In this document: positions 1 to 15,500 of the stretch, in pieces
How the letters are laid out: every line of letters starts with the position of its first letter
Numbering within the stretch: the stretch's first letter is position 1
From: Synaphobranchus kaupii
Taxonomy: Eukaryota; Chordata; Actinopteri; Anguilliformes; Synaphobranchidae
Assembly: GCA_029718625.1 (NCBI GenBank)
Contig: CM056389.1
Coordinates: 11,208,117 to 11,272,116, forward strand
Length of the DNA: 64,000 nucleotides
Direction: 5' to 3'
The notes under the pieces: generated by a model
What the model saw: only the letters and a program-made list of their open reading frames with translations
What the model was told of the DNA's origin: nothing
Database searches by the model: none
Program-made: the position numbers and the translations under genes

Positions 1-343
1 AGAGAGTGAGGAGAGAGACATAGACCCCACCTACAGCAAATAGAGTGAGGAGAGACGCATAGACTCTATTTACAGCAAAGAGAGTGAGGAGAGACGCATA
101 GACACTATTTACAGCAAAGAGAGTGAGGAGAGACACATAGACACCACCTACAGCAAAGAGAGTGAGGAGAGACGCATAGACCCCCACCTACAGCAAAGAG
201 AGTGAGGAGAGACGCATAGACACTATTTACAGCAAAGAGAGTGAGGACAGACGCATAGATAGACCCCACCTACAGCAAAGAGAGTGAGGAGAGACGCATA
301 GACTCTTTTTACAGCAAAGAGAGTGAGGAGAGACGAATAGACA

Positions 344-2692
344 CTATTTACAGCAAAGAGAGTGAGGAGAGACACATAGACCCCACCTACAGCAAAGAGA
401 GTGAGGAGAGACGCATACTCTATTTACAGCAAAGAGAGTGAGGAGAGACGCATAGACACTATTTACAGCAAAGAGAGTGAGGAGAGACGCATAGACCCCA
501 CCTACAGCAAATAGAGTGAGGAGAGACGCATAGCCTCTATTTACAGCAAACAGAGTGAGGAGAGACGCATAGACTCTATTTACAGCAAAGAGAGTGAGGA
601 CAGACGCATAGACCCCACCTACAGCAAAGAGAGTGAGGAGAGACGCATAGACTCTTTTTACAGCAAAGAGAGTGAGGAGAGACGCATAGACACTATTTAC
701 AGCAAAGAGAGTGAGGAGAGACACATAGACACCACCTACAGCAAAGAGAGTGAGGAGAGACGCATAGACCCCCACCTACAGCAAATAGAGTGAGGAGAGA
801 CGCATAGACACTATTTACAGCAAAGAGAGTGAGGAGAGACACATAGACACCACCTACAGCAAAGAGAGTGAGGAGAGACGCATAGACCCCCACCTACAGC
901 AAAGAGAGTGAGGACAGACGCATAGATAGACCCCACCTACAGCAAAGAGAGTGAGGAGAGACGCATAGACTCTTTTTACAGCAAAGAGAGTGAGGAGAGA
1001 CGAATAGACACTATTTACAGCAAAGAGAGTGAGGAGAGACACATAGACCCCACCTACAGCAAAGAGAGTGAGGAGAGACGCATACTCTATTTACAGCAAA
1101 GAGAGTGAGGAGAGACGCATAGACACTATTTACAGCAAAGAGAGTGAGGAGAGACGCATAGACCCCACCTACAGCAAATAGAGTGAGGAGAGACGCATAG
1201 ACTCTATTTACAGCAAACAGAGTGAGGAGAGACGCATAGACTCTATTTACAGCAAAGAGAGTGAGGACAGACGCATAGACCCCACCTACAGCAAAGAGAG
1301 TGAGGAGAGACGCATAGCACTATTTACAGCAAAGAGAGTGAGGAGAGACGAATAGACACTATTTACAGCAAAGAGAGTGAGGAGAGACACATAGACCCCA
1401 CCTACAGCAAAGAGAGTGAGGAGAGACGCATACTCTATTTACAGCAAAGAGAGTGAGGAGAGACGCATAGACACTATTTACAGCAAAGAGAGTGAGGAGA
1501 GACGCATAGACCCCACCTACAGCAAATAGAGTGAGGAGAGACGCATAGCCTCTATTTACAGCAAACAGAGTGAGGAGAGACGCATAGACTCTATTTACAG
1601 CAAAGAGAGTGAGGACAGACGCATAGACCCCACCTACAGCAAAGAGAGTGAGGAGAGACGCATAGACTCTTTTTACAGCAAAGAGAGTGAGGAGAGACGC
1701 ATAGACACTATTTACAGCAAAGAGAGTGAGGAGAGACACATAGACACCACCTACAGCAAAGAGAGTGAGGAGAGACGCATAGACCCCCACCTACAGCAAA
1801 GAGAGTGAGGAGAGACGCATAGACCCCCACCTACAGCAAAGAGAGTGAGGACAGACGCATAGATAGACCCCACCTACAGCAAAGAGAGTGAGGAGAGACG
1901 CATAGACTCTTTTTACAGCAAAGAGAGTGAGGAGAGACGAATAGACACTATTTACAGCAAAGAGAGTGAGGAGAGACACATAGACCCCACCTACAGCAAA
2001 GAGAGTGAGGAGAGACGCATACTCTATTTACAGCAAAGAGAGTGAGGAGAGACGCATAGACACTATTTACAGCAAAGAGAGTGAGGAGAGACGCATAGAC
2101 CCCACCTACAGCAAATAGAGTGAGGAGAGACGCATAGACTCTATTTACAGCAAACAGAGTGAGGAGAGACGCATAGACTCTATTTACAGCAAAGAGAGTG
2201 AGGAGAGACACATAGACACCATTTACAGCAAAGAGAGTGAGGAGAGACGCATAGACCCCCACCTACAGCAAAGAGAGTGAGGAGAGACGCATAGACACCA
2301 CCTACAGCAAAGAGAGTGAGGAGAGACGCATAGACACTATTTACAGCAAAGAGAGTGAGGAGAGTCGCATAGACAGCAACTATAGCAAAGAGAGTGAGGA
2401 GAGACACATAGACCCCACCTAAAGCAAAAAGAGTGAGGAGAGACGCATAGACACCATTTACAGCAAAGAGAGTGAGGAGAGACACATAGACCCCACCTAC
2501 AGCAAAGAGAGTGAGGAGAGACGCATAGACCCCACCTACAGCAAATAGAGTGAGGAGAGACGCATAGACTCTATTTACAGCAAAGAGAGTGAGGAGAGAC
2601 GCATAGACACTATTTACAGCAAAGAGAGTGAGGAGAGACACATAGACACCACCTACAGCAAAGAGAGTGAGGAGAGACGCATAGACCCCCAC
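344..2692. repeat. Local 1015-bp higher-order repeat in array A
   Basis: The unit series beginning at 344 recurs at 1359, an offset of 1015 bp (26 units plus one base). The block at 1948-2692 recurs at 18410-19154, an offset of 16462 bp, so pieces of this left region have been copied far along the array. The offset was read from matching blocks of identical unit variants; exact block edges cannot be fixed by eye. Confidence 0.7.
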
Positions 2693-5600
2693 CTACAGCA
2701 AAGAGAGTGAGGAGAGACGCATAGATAGACCCCACCTACAGCAAAGAGAGTGAGGAGAGACGCATAGATAGACCCCACCTACAGCAAAGAGAGTGAGGAG
2801 AGACGCATAGACATTATTTACAGCAAAGAGAGTGAGGACAGACGCATAGATAGACCCCACCTACAGCAAAGAGAGTGAGGAGAGACGCATAGACATTATT
2901 TACAGCAAAGAGAGTGAGGAGAGACGCAATAGACACGATTTACAGCAAAGAGAGTGATGAGAGACGCATAGACAGCAACTATAGCAAAGAGAGTGAGGAG
3001 AGACGCATAGACACTATTTACAGCAAAGAGAGTGAGGAGAGACGCATAGACACTATTTACAGCAAAGAGAGTGAGGAGAGACGCATAGACTCTTTTTACA
3101 GCAAAGAGAGTGAGGAGAGACGAATAGACACTATTTACAGCAAAGAGAGTGAGGAGAGACGCATAGACACCACCCACAGCTAAGAGAGTGAGGAGAGACG
3201 CATAGACACTATTTACAGCAAAGAGAGTGAGGAGAGACGCATAGACCCCACCTACAGCAAAGAGAGTGAGGAGAGACGCATAGACTCTATTTACAGCAAA
3301 GAGAGTGAGGACAGACGCATAGACCCCACCTACAGCAAAGAGAGTGAGGAGAGACGCATAGACACTATTTACAGCAAAGAGAGTGAGGAGAGACACATAG
3401 ACACCATTTACAGCAAAGAGAGTGAGGAGAGACGCATAGACCCCCACCTACAGCAAAGAGAGTGAGGAGAGACGCATAGACACCACCTACAGCAAAGAGA
3501 GTGAGGAGAGACGCATAGACACTATTTACAGCAAAGAGAGTGAGGAGAGTCGCATAGACAGCAACTATAGCAAAGAGAGTGAGGAGAGACACATAGACCC
3601 CACCTAAAGCAAAAAGAGTGAGGAGAGACGCATAGACACCATTTACAGCAAAGAGAGTGAGGAGAGACACATAGACCCCACCTACAGCAAAGAGAGTGAG
3701 GAGAGACGCATAGACCCCACCTACAGCAAATAGAGTGAGGAGAGACGCATAGACTCTATTTACAGCAAAGAGAGTGAGGAGAGACGCATAGACACTATTT
3801 ACAGCAAAGAGAGTGAGGAGAGTCGCATAGACACCACCTACAGCAAAGAGAGTGAGGAGAGACGCATAGACCCCCACCTACAGCAAAGAGAGTGAGGAAA
3901 GACGCATAGACACTATTTACAGCAAAGAGAGTGAGGACAGACGCATAGATAGACCCCACCTACAGCAAAGAGAGTGAGGAGACGCATAGACATTATTTAC
4001 AGCAAAGAGAGTGAGGAGAGACGCAATAGACACGATTTACAGCAAAGAGAGTGATGAGAGACGCATAGACAGCAACTATAGCAAAGAGAGTGAGGAGAGA
4101 CGCATAGACACTATTTACAGCAAAGAGAGTGAGGAGACGCATAGACACTATTTACAGCAAAGAGAGTGAGGAGAGACGCATAGACTCTTTTTACAGCAAA
4201 GAGAGTGAGGAGAGACGAATAGACACTATTTACAGCAAAGAGAGTGAGGAGAGACACATAGACCCCACCTACAGCAAAGAGAGTGAGGAGAGACGCATAC
4301 TCTATTTACAGCAAAGAGAGTGAGGAGAGACGCATAGACACTATTTACAGCAAAGAGAGTGAGGAGAGACGCATAGACACCACCCACAGCTAAGAGAGTG
4401 AGGAGAGACGCATAGACACTATTTACAGCAAAGAGAGTGAGGAGAGACGCATAGACCCCACCTACAGCAAAGAGAGTGAGGACAGACACAAAGACCCCAC
4501 CTACAGCAAAGAGAGTGAGGAGAGAGACATAGACCCCACCTACAGCAAATAGAGTGAGGAGAGACGCATAGACTCTATTTACAGCAAAGAGAGTGAGGAG
4601 AGACGCATAGACACTATTTACAGCAAAGAGAGTGAGGAGAGACACATAGACACCACCTACAGCAAAGAGAGTGAGGAGAGACGCATAGACCCCCACCTAC
4701 AGCAAAGAGAGTGAGGAGAGACGCATAGACACTATTTACAGCAAAGAGAGTGAGGACAGACGCATAGATAGACCCCACCTACAGCAAAGAGAGTGAGGAG
4801 AGACGCATAGACTCTTTTTACAGCAAAGAGAGTGAGGAGAGACGAATAGACACTATTTACAGCAAAGAGAGTGAGGAGAGACACATAGACCCCACCTACA
4901 GCAAAGAGAGTGAGGAGAGACGCATACTCTATTTACAGCAAAGAGAGTGAGGAGAGACGCATAGACACTATTTACAGCAAAGAGAGTGAGGAGAGACGCA
5001 TAGACCCCACCTACAGCAAATAGAGTGAGGAGAGACGCATAGCCTCTATTTACAGCTAACAGAGTGAGGAGAGACGCATAGACTATTTACAGCAAAGAGA
5101 GTGAGGAGAGACACATAGACCCCACCTACAGCAGAGAGTGAGGCGAGACGCATAGACCCCACCTACAGCAAATAGAGTGAGGAGAGACGCATAGACTCTA
5201 TTTACAGCAAAGAGAGTGAGGAGAGACGCATAGACACTATTTACAGCAAAGAGAGTGAGGAGAGACACATAGACACCACCTACAGCAAAGAGAGTGAGGA
5301 GAGACGCATAGACACTATTTACAGCAAAGAGAGTGAGGAGAGACACATAGACCCCCACCTACAGCAAAGAGAGTGAGGAGAGACGCATAGACACTATTTA
5401 CAGCAAAGAGAGTGAGGACAGACGCATAGATAGACCCCACCTACAGCAAAGAGAGTGAGGAGAGACGCATAGACATTATTTACAGCAAAGAGAGTGAGGA
5501 GAGACGCAATAGACACGATTTACAGCAAAGAGAGTGAGGAGAGACGCATAGACAGCAACTATAGCAAAGAGAGTGAGGAGAGACGCATAGACACTATTTA

Positions 5601-6564
5601 CAGCAAAGAGAGTGAGGAGAGACGCATAGACACTATTTACAGCAAAGAGAGTGAGGAGAGACTCTTTTTACAGCAAAGAGAGTGAGGAGAGACGAATAGA
5701 CACTATTTACAGCAAAGAGAGTGAGGAGAGACACATAGACTCTATTTACAGCAAACAGAGTGAGGAGAGACGCATAGACTCTATTTACAGCAAAGAGAGT
5801 GAGGAGAGACGCATACTCTATTTACAGCAAAGAGAGTGAGGAGAGACGCATAGACACTATTTACAGCAAAGAGAGTGAGGACAGACGCATAGACCCCACC
5901 TACAGCAAAGAGAGTGAGGAGAGACGCATAGACACTATTTACAGCAAAGAGAGTGAGGAGAGACACATAGACACCACCTACAGCAAAGAGAGTGAGGAGA
6001 GACGCATAGACCCCCACCTACAGCAAAGAGAGTGAGGAGAGACGCATAGACACCACCTACAGCAAAGAGAGTGAGGAGAGACGCATAGACACTATTTACA
6101 GCAAAGAGAGTGAGGAGAGTCGCATAGACAGCAACTATAGCAAAGAGAGTGAGGAGAGACACATAGACCCCACCTAAAGCAAAAAGAGTGAGGAGAGACG
6201 CATAGACACCATTTACAGCAAAGAGAGTGAGGAGAGACACATAGACCCCACCTACAGCAAAGAGAGTGAGGAGAGACGCATAGACCCCACCTACAGCAAA
6301 TAGAGTGAGGAGAGACGCATAGACTCTATTTACAGCAAAGAGAGTGAGGAGAGACGCATAGACACTATTTACAGCAAAGAGAGTGAGGAGAGACACATAG
6401 ACACCACCTACAGCAAAGAGAGTGAGGAGAGACGCATAGACCCCCACCTACAGCAAAGAGAGTGAGGAGAGACGCATAGACACTATTTACAGCAAAGAGA
6501 GTGAGGACAGACGCATAGATAGACCCCACCTACAGCAAAGAGAGTGAGGAGAGACGCATAGACA

Positions 6565-9500
6565 TTATTTACAGCAAAGAGAGTGAGGAGAGACGCAATA
6601 GACACGATTTACAGCAAAGAGAGTGAGGAGAGACGCATAGACAGCAACTATAGCAAAGAGAGTGAGGAGAGACGCATAGACACTATTTACAGCAAAGAGA
6701 GTGAGGAGAGACGCATAGACACTATTTACAGCAAAGAGAGTGAGGAGAGACGCATAGACTCTTTTTACAGCAAAGAGAGTGAGGAGAGACGAATAGACAC
6801 TATTTACAGCAAAGAGAGTGAGGAGAGACACATAGACCCCACCTACAGCAAAGAGAGTGAGGAGAGACGCATAGACTCTATTTACAGCAAACAGAGTGAG
6901 GAGAGACGCATAGACTCTATTTACAGCAAAGAGAGTGAGGAGAGACGCATACTCTATTTACAGCAAAGAGAGTGAGGAGAGACGCATAGACACTATTTAC
7001 AGCAAAGAGAGTGAGGACAGACGCATAGACCCCACCTACAGCAAAGAGAGTGAGGAGAGACGCATAGACACTATTTACAGCAAAGAGAGTGAGGAGAGAC
7101 ACATAGACACCACCTACAGCAAAGAGAGTGAGGAGAGACGCATAGACCCCCACCTACAGCAAAGAGAGTGAGGAGAGACGCATAGACACCACCTACAGCA
7201 AAGAGAGTGAGGAGAGACGCATAGACACTATTTACAGCAAAGAGAGTGAGGAGAGTCGCATAGACAGCAACTATAGCAAAGAGAGTGAGGAGAGACACAT
7301 AGACCCCACCTAAAGCAAAAAGAGTGAGGAGAGACGCATAGACACCATTTACAGCAAAGAGAGTGAGGAGAGACACATAGACCCCACCTACAGCAAAGAG
7401 AGTGAGGAGAGACGCATAGACTCTATTTACAGCAAAGAGAGTGAGGAGAGACGCATAGACACTATTTACAGCAAAGAGAGTGAGGAGAGACACATAGACA
7501 CCACCTACAGCAAAGAGAGTGAGGAGAGACGCATAGACCCCCACCTACAGCAAAGAGAGTGAGGAGAGACGCATAGACACTATTTACAGCAAAGAGAGTG
7601 AGGACAGACGCATAGATAGACCCCACCTACAGCAAAGAGAGTGAGGAGAGACGCATAGACATTATTTACAGCAAAGAGAGTGAGGAGAGACGCAATAGAC
7701 ACGATTTACAGCAAAGAGAGTGATGAGAGACGCATAGACAGCAACTATAGCAAAGAGAGTGAGGAGAGACGCATAGACACTATTTACAGCAAAGAGAGTG
7801 AGGAGACGCATAGACACTATTTACAGCAAAGAGAGTGAGGAGAGACGCATAGACTCTTTTTACAGCAAAGAGAGTGAGGAGAGACGAATAGACACTATTT
7901 ACAGCAAAGAGAGTGAGGAGAGACACATAGACCCCACCTACAGCAAAGAGAGTGAGGAGAGACGCATACTCTATTTACGGCAAAGAGAGTGAGGAGAGAC
8001 GCATAGACACTATTTACAGCAAAGAGAGTGAGGAGAGACGCATAGACACCACCCACAGCTAAGAGAGTGAGGAGAGACGCATAGACACTATTTACAGCAA
8101 AGAGAGTGAGGAGAGACGCATAGACCCCACCTACAGCAAAGAGAGTGAGGACAGACACAAAGACCCCACCTACAGCAAAGAGAGTGAGGAGAGAGACATA
8201 GACCCCACCTACAGCAAATAGAGTGAGGAGAGACGCATAGACTCTATTTACAGCAAAGAGAGTGAGGAGAGACGCATAGACACTATTTACAGCAAAGAGA
8301 GTGAGGAGAGACACATAGACACCACCTACAGCAAAGAGAGTGAGGAGAGACGCATAGACCCCCACCTACAGCAAAGAGAGTGAGGAGAGACGCATAGACA
8401 CTATTTACAGCAAAGAGAGTGAGGACAGACGCATAGATAGACCCCACCTACAGCAAAGAGAGTGAGGAGAGACGCATAGACTCTTTTTACAGCAAAGAGA
8501 GTGAGGAGAGACGAATAGACACTATTTACAGCAAAGAGAGTGAGGAGAGACACATAGACCCCACCTACAGCAAAGAGAGTGAGGAGAGACGCATACTCTA
8601 TTTACAGCAAAGAGAGTGAGGAGAGACGCATAGACACTATTTACAGCAAAGAGAGTGAGGAGAGACGCATAGACCCCACCTACAGCAAATAGAGTGAGGA
8701 GAGACGCATAGCCTCTATTTACAGCTAACAGAGTGAGGAGAGACGCATAGACTATTTACAGCAAAGAGAGTGAGGAGAGACACATAGACCCCACCTACAG
8801 CAGAGAGTGAGGCGAGACGCATAGACCCCACCTACAGCAAATAGAGTGAGGAGAGACGCATAGACTCTATTTACAGCAAAGAGAGTGAGGAGAGACGCAT
8901 AGACACTATTTACAGCAAAGAGAGTGAGGAGAGACACATAGACACCACCTACAGCAAAGAGAGTGAGGAGAGACGCATAGACACTATTTACAGCAAAGAG
9001 AGTGAGGAGAGACACATAGACACCACCTACAGCAAAGAGAGTGAGGAGAGACGCATAGACCCCCACCTACAGCAAAGAGAGTGAGGAGAGACGCATAGAC
9101 ACTATTTACAGCAAAGAGAGTGAGGACAGACGCATAGATAGACCCCACCTACAGCAAAGAGAGTGAGGAGAGACGCATAGACATTATTTACAGCAAAGAG
9201 AGTGAGGAGAGACGCAATAGACACGATTTACAGCAAAGAGAGTGAGGAGAGACGCATAGACAGCAACTATAGCAAAGAGAGTGAGGAGAGACGCATAGAC
9301 ACTATTTACAGCAAAGAGAGTGAGGAGAGACGCATAGACACTATTTACAGCAAAGAGAGTGAGGAGAGACGCATAGACTCTTTTTACAGCAAAGAGAGTG
9401 AGGAGAGACGAATAGACACTATTTACAGCAAAGAGAGTGAGGAGAGACACATAGACCCCACCTACAGCAAAGAGAGTGAGGAGAGACGCATAGACTCTAT

Positions 9501-12500
9501 TTACAGCAAACAGAGTGAGGAGAGACGCATAGACTCTATTTACAGCAAAGAGAGTGAGGAGAGACGCATACTCTATTTACAGCAAAGAGAGTGAGGAGAG
9601 ACGCATAGACACTATTTACAGCAAAGAGAGTGAGGACAGACGCATAGACCCCACCTACAGCAAAGAGAGTGAGGAGAGACGCATAGACACTATTTACAGC
9701 AAAGAGAGTGAGGAGAGACACATAGACACCACCTACAGCAAAGAGAGTGAGGAGAGACGCATAGACCCCCACCTACAGCAAAGAGAGTGAGGAGAGACGC
9801 ATAGACACCACCTACAGCAAAGAGAGTGAGGAGAGACGCATAGACACTATTTACAGCAAAGAGAGTGAGGAGAGTCGCATAGACAGCAACTATAGCAAAG
9901 AGAGTGAGGAGAGACACATAGACCCCACCTAAAGCAAAAAGAGTGAGGAGAGACGCATAGACACCATTTACAGCAAAGAGAGTGAGGAGAGACACATAGA
10001 CCCCACCTACAGCAAAGAGAGTGAGGAGAGACGCATAGACTCTATTTACAGCAAAGAGAGTGAGGAGAGACGCATAGACACTATTTACAGCAAAGAGAGT
10101 GAGGAGAGACACATAGACACCACCTACAGCAAAGAGAGTGAGGAGAGACGCATAGACCCCCACCTACAGCAAAGAGAGTGAGGAGAGACGCATAGACACT
10201 ATTTACAGCAAAGAGAGTGAGGACAGACGCATAGATAGACCCCACCTACAGCAAAGAGAGTGAGGAGAGACGCATAGACATTATTTACAGCAAAGAGAGT
10301 GAGGAGAGACGCAATAGACACGATTTACAGCAAAGAGAGTGATGAGAGACGCATAGACAGCAACTATAGCAAAGAGAGTGAGGAGAGACGCATAGACACT
10401 ATTTACAGCAAAGAGAGTGAGGAGACGCATAGACACTATTTACAGCAAAGAGAGTGAGGAGAGACGCATAGACTCTTTTTACAGCAAAGAGAGTGAGGAG
10501 AGACGAATAGACACTATTTACAGCAAAGAGAGTGAGGAGAGACACATAGACCCCACCTACAGCAAAGAGAGTGAGGAGAGACGCATACTCTATTTACGGC
10601 AAAGAGAGTGAGGAGAGACGCATAGACACTATTTACAGCAAAGAGAGTGAGGAGAGACGCATAGACACCACCCACAGCTAAGAGAGTGAGGAGAGACGCA
10701 TAGACACTATTTACAGCAAAGAGAGTGAGGAGAGACGCATAGACCCCACCTACAGCAAAGAGAGTGAGGACAGACACAAAGACCCCACCTACAGCAAAGA
10801 GAGTGAGGAGAGAGACATAGACCCCACCTACAGCAAATAGAGTGAGGAGAGACGCATAGACTCTATTTACAGCAAAGAGAGTGAGGAGAGACGCATAGAC
10901 ACTATTTACAGCAAAGAGAGTGAGGAGAGACACATAGACACCACCTACAGCAAAGAGAGTGAGGAGAGACGCATAGACCCCCACCTACAGCAAAGAGAGT
11001 GAGGAGAGACGCATAGACACTATTTACAGCAAAGAGAGTGAGGACAGACGCATAGATAGACCCCACCTACAGCAAAGAGAGTGAGGAGAGACGCATAGAC
11101 TCTTTTTACAGCAAAGAGAGTGAGGAGAGACGAATAGACACTATTTACAGCAAAGAGAGTGAGGAGAGACACATAGACCCCACCTACAGCAAAGAGAGTG
11201 AGGAGAGACGCATACTCTATTTACAGCAAAGAGAGTGAGGAGAGACGCATAGACACTATTTACAGCAAAGAGAGTGAGGAGAGACGCATAGACCCCACCT
11301 ACAGCAAATAGAGTGAGGAGAGACGCATAGCCTCTATTTACAGCTAACAGAGTGAGGAGAGACGCATAGACTATTTACAGCAAAGAGAGTGAGGAGAGAC
11401 ACATAGACCCCACCTACAGCAGAGAGTGAGGCGAGACGCATAGACCCCACCTACAGCAAATAGAGTGAGGAGAGACGCATAGACTCTATTTACAGCAAAG
11501 AGAGTGAGGAGAGACGCATAGACACTATTTACAGCAAAGAGAGTGAGGAGAGACACATAGACACCACCTACAGCAAAGAGAGTGAGGAGAGACGCATAGA
11601 CACTATTTACAGCAAAGAGAGTGAGGAGAGACACATAGACACCACCTACAGCAAAGAGAGTGAGGAGAGACGCATAGACCCCCACCTACAGCAAAGAGAG
11701 TGAGGAGAGACGCATAGACACTATTTACAGCAAAGAGAGTGAGGACAGACGCATAGATAGACCCCACCTACAGCAAAGAGAGTGAGGAGAGACGCATAGA
11801 CATTATTTACAGCAAAGAGAGTGAGGAGAGACGCAATAGACACGATTTACAGCAAAGAGAGTGAGGAGAGACGCATAGACAGCAACTATAGCAAAGAGAG
11901 TGAGGAGAGACGCATAGACACTATTTACAGCAAAGAGAGTGAGGAGAGACGCATAGACACTATTTACAGCAAAGAGAGTGAGGAGAGACTCTTTTTACAG
12001 CAAAGAGAGTGAGGAGAGACGAATAGACACTATTTACAGCAAAGAGAGTGAGGAGAGACACATAGACACCACCTACAGCAAAGAGAGTGAGGAGAGACGC
12101 ATAGACCCCCACCTACAGCAAAGAGAGTGAGGAGAGACGCATAGACACTATTTACAGCAAAGAGAGTGAGGACAGACGCATAGATAGACCCCACCTACAG
12201 CAAAGAGAGTGAGGAGAGACGCATAGACATTATTTACAGCAAAGAGAGTGAGGAGAGACGCAATAGACACGATTTACAGCAAAGAGAGTGATGAGAGACG
12301 CATAGACAGCAACTATAGCAAAGAGAGTGAGGAGAGACGCATAGACACTATTTACAGCAAAGAGAGTGAGGAGACGCATAGACACTATTTACAGCAAAGA
12401 GAGTGAGGAGAGACGCATAGACTCTTTTTACAGCAAAGAGAGTGAGGAGAGACGAATAGACACTATTTACAGCAAAGAGAGTGAGGAGAGACACATAGAC

Positions 12501-15500
12501 CCCACCTACAGCAAAGAGAGTGAGGAGAGACGCATACTCTATTTACGGCAAAGAGAGTGAGGAGAGACGCATAGACACTATTTACAGCAAAGAGAGTGAG
12601 GAGAGACGCATAGACACCACCCACAGCTAAGAGAGTGAGGAGAGACGCATAGACACTATTTACAGCAAAGAGAGTGAGGAGAGACGCATAGACCCCACCT
12701 ACAGCAAAGAGAGTGAGGACAGACACAAAGACCCCACCTACAGCAAAGAGAGTGAGGAGAGAGACATAGACCCCACCTACAGCAAATAGAGTGAGGAGAG
12801 ACGCATAGACTCTATTTACAGCAAAGAGAGTGAGGAGAGACGCATAGACACTATTTACAGCAAAGAGAGTGAGGAGAGACACATAGACACCACCTACAGC
12901 AAAGAGAGTGAGGAGAGACGCATAGACCCCCACCTACAGCAAAGAGAGTGAGGAGAGACGCATAGACACTATTTACAGCAAAGAGAGTGAGGACAGACGC
13001 ATAGATAGACCCCACCTACAGCAAAGAGAGTGAGGAGAGACGCATAGACTCTTTTTACAGCAAAGAGAGTGAGGAGAGACGAATAGACACTATTTACAGC
13101 AAAGAGAGTGAGGAGAGACACATAGACCCCACCTACAGCAAAGAGAGTGAGGAGAGACGCATACTCTATTTACAGCAAAGAGAGTGAGGAGAGACGCATA
13201 GACACTATTTACAGCAAAGAGAGTGAGGAGAGACGCATAGACCCCACCTACAGCAAATAGAGTGAGGAGAGACGCATAGCCTCTATTTACAGCTAACAGA
13301 GTGAGGAGAGACGCATAGACTATTTACAGCAAAGAGAGTGAGGAGAGACACATAGACCCCACCTACAGCAGAGAGTGAGGCGAGACGCATAGACCCCACC
13401 TACAGCAAATAGAGTGAGGAGAGACGCATAGACTCTATTTACAGCAAAGAGAGTGAGGAGAGACGCATAGACACTATTTACAGCAAAGAGAGTGAGGAGA
13501 GACACATAGACACCACCTACAGCAAAGAGAGTGAGGAGAGACGCATAGACACTATTTACAGCAAAGAGAGTGAGGAGAGACACATAGACACCACCTACAG
13601 CAAAGAGAGTGAGGAGAGACGCATAGACCCCCACCTACAGCAAAGAGAGTGAGGAGAGACGCATAGACACTATTTACAGCAAAGAGAGTGAGGACAGACG
13701 CATAGATAGACCCCACCTACAGCAAAGAGAGTGAGGAGAGACGCATAGACATTATTTACAGCAAAGAGAGTGAGGAGAGACGCAATAGACACGATTTACA
13801 GCAAAGAGAGTGAGGAGAGACGCATAGACAGCAACTATAGCAAAGAGAGTGAGGAGAGACGCATAGACACTATTTACAGCAAAGAGAGTGAGGAGAGACG
13901 CATAGACACTATTTACAGCAAAGAGAGTGAGGAGAGACGCATAGACTCTTTTTACAGCAAAGAGAGTGAGGAGAGACGAATAGACACTATTTACAGCAAA
14001 GAGAGTGAGGAGAGACACATAGACCCCACCTACAGCAAAGAGAGTGAGGAGAGACGCATAGACTCTATTTACAGCAAACAGAGTGAGGAGAGACGCATAG
14101 ACTCTATTTACAGCAAAGAGAGTGAGGAGAGACGCATACTCTATTTACAGCAAAGAGAGTGAGGAGAGACGCATAGACACTATTTACAGCAAAGAGAGTG
14201 AGGACAGACGCATAGACCCCACCTACAGCAAAGAGAGTGAGGAGAGACGCATAGACACTATTTACAGCAAAGAGAGTGAGGAGAGACACATAGACACCAC
14301 CTACAGCAAAGAGAGTGAGGAGAGACGCATAGACCCCCACCTACAGCAAAGAGAGTGAGGAGAGACGCATAGACACCACCTACAGCAAAGAGAGTGAGGA
14401 GAGACGCATAGACACTATTTACAGCAAAGAGAGTGAGGAGAGTCGCATAGACAGCAACTATAGCAAAGAGAGTGAGGAGAGACACATAGACCCCACCTAA
14501 AGCAAAAAGAGTGAGGAGAGACGCATAGACACCATTTACAGCAAAGAGAGTGAGGAGAGACACATAGACCCCACCTACAGCAAAGAGAGTGAGGAGAGAC
14601 GCATAGACTCTATTTACAGCAAAGAGAGTGAGGAGAGACGCATAGACACTATTTACAGCAAAGAGAGTGAGGAGAGACACATAGACACCACCTACAGCAA
14701 AGAGAGTGAGGAGAGACGCATAGACCCCCACCTACAGCAAAGAGAGTGAGGAGAGACGCATAGACACTATTTACAGCAAAGAGAGTGAGGACAGACGCAT
14801 AGATAGACCCCACCTACAGCAAAGAGAGTGAGGAGAGACGCATAGACATTATTTACAGCAAAGAGAGTGAGGAGAGACGCAATAGACACGATTTACAGCA
14901 AAGAGAGTGATGAGAGACGCATAGACAGCAACTATAGCAAAGAGAGTGAGGAGAGACGCATAGACACTATTTACAGCAAAGAGAGTGAGGAGACGCATAG
15001 ACACTATTTACAGCAAAGAGAGTGAGGAGAGACGCATAGACTCTTTTTACAGCAAAGAGAGTGAGGAGAGACGAATAGACACTATTTACAGCAAAGAGAG
15101 TGAGGAGAGACACATAGACCCCACCTACAGCAAAGAGAGTGAGGAGAGACGCATACTCTATTTACGGCAAAGAGAGTGAGGAGAGACGCATAGACACTAT
15201 TTACAGCAAAGAGAGTGAGGAGAGACGCATAGACACCACCCACAGCTAAGAGAGTGAGGAGAGACGCATAGACACTATTTACAGCAAAGAGAGTGAGGAG
15301 AGACGCATAGACCCCACCTACAGCAAAGAGAGTGAGGACAGACACAAAGACCCCACCTACAGCAAAGAGAGTGGAGGAGAGAGACATAGACCCCACCTAC
15401 AGCAAATAGAGTGAGGAGAGACGCATAGACTCTATTTACAGCAAAGAGAGTGAGGAGAGACGCATAGACACTATTTACAGCAAAGAGAGTGAGGAGAGAC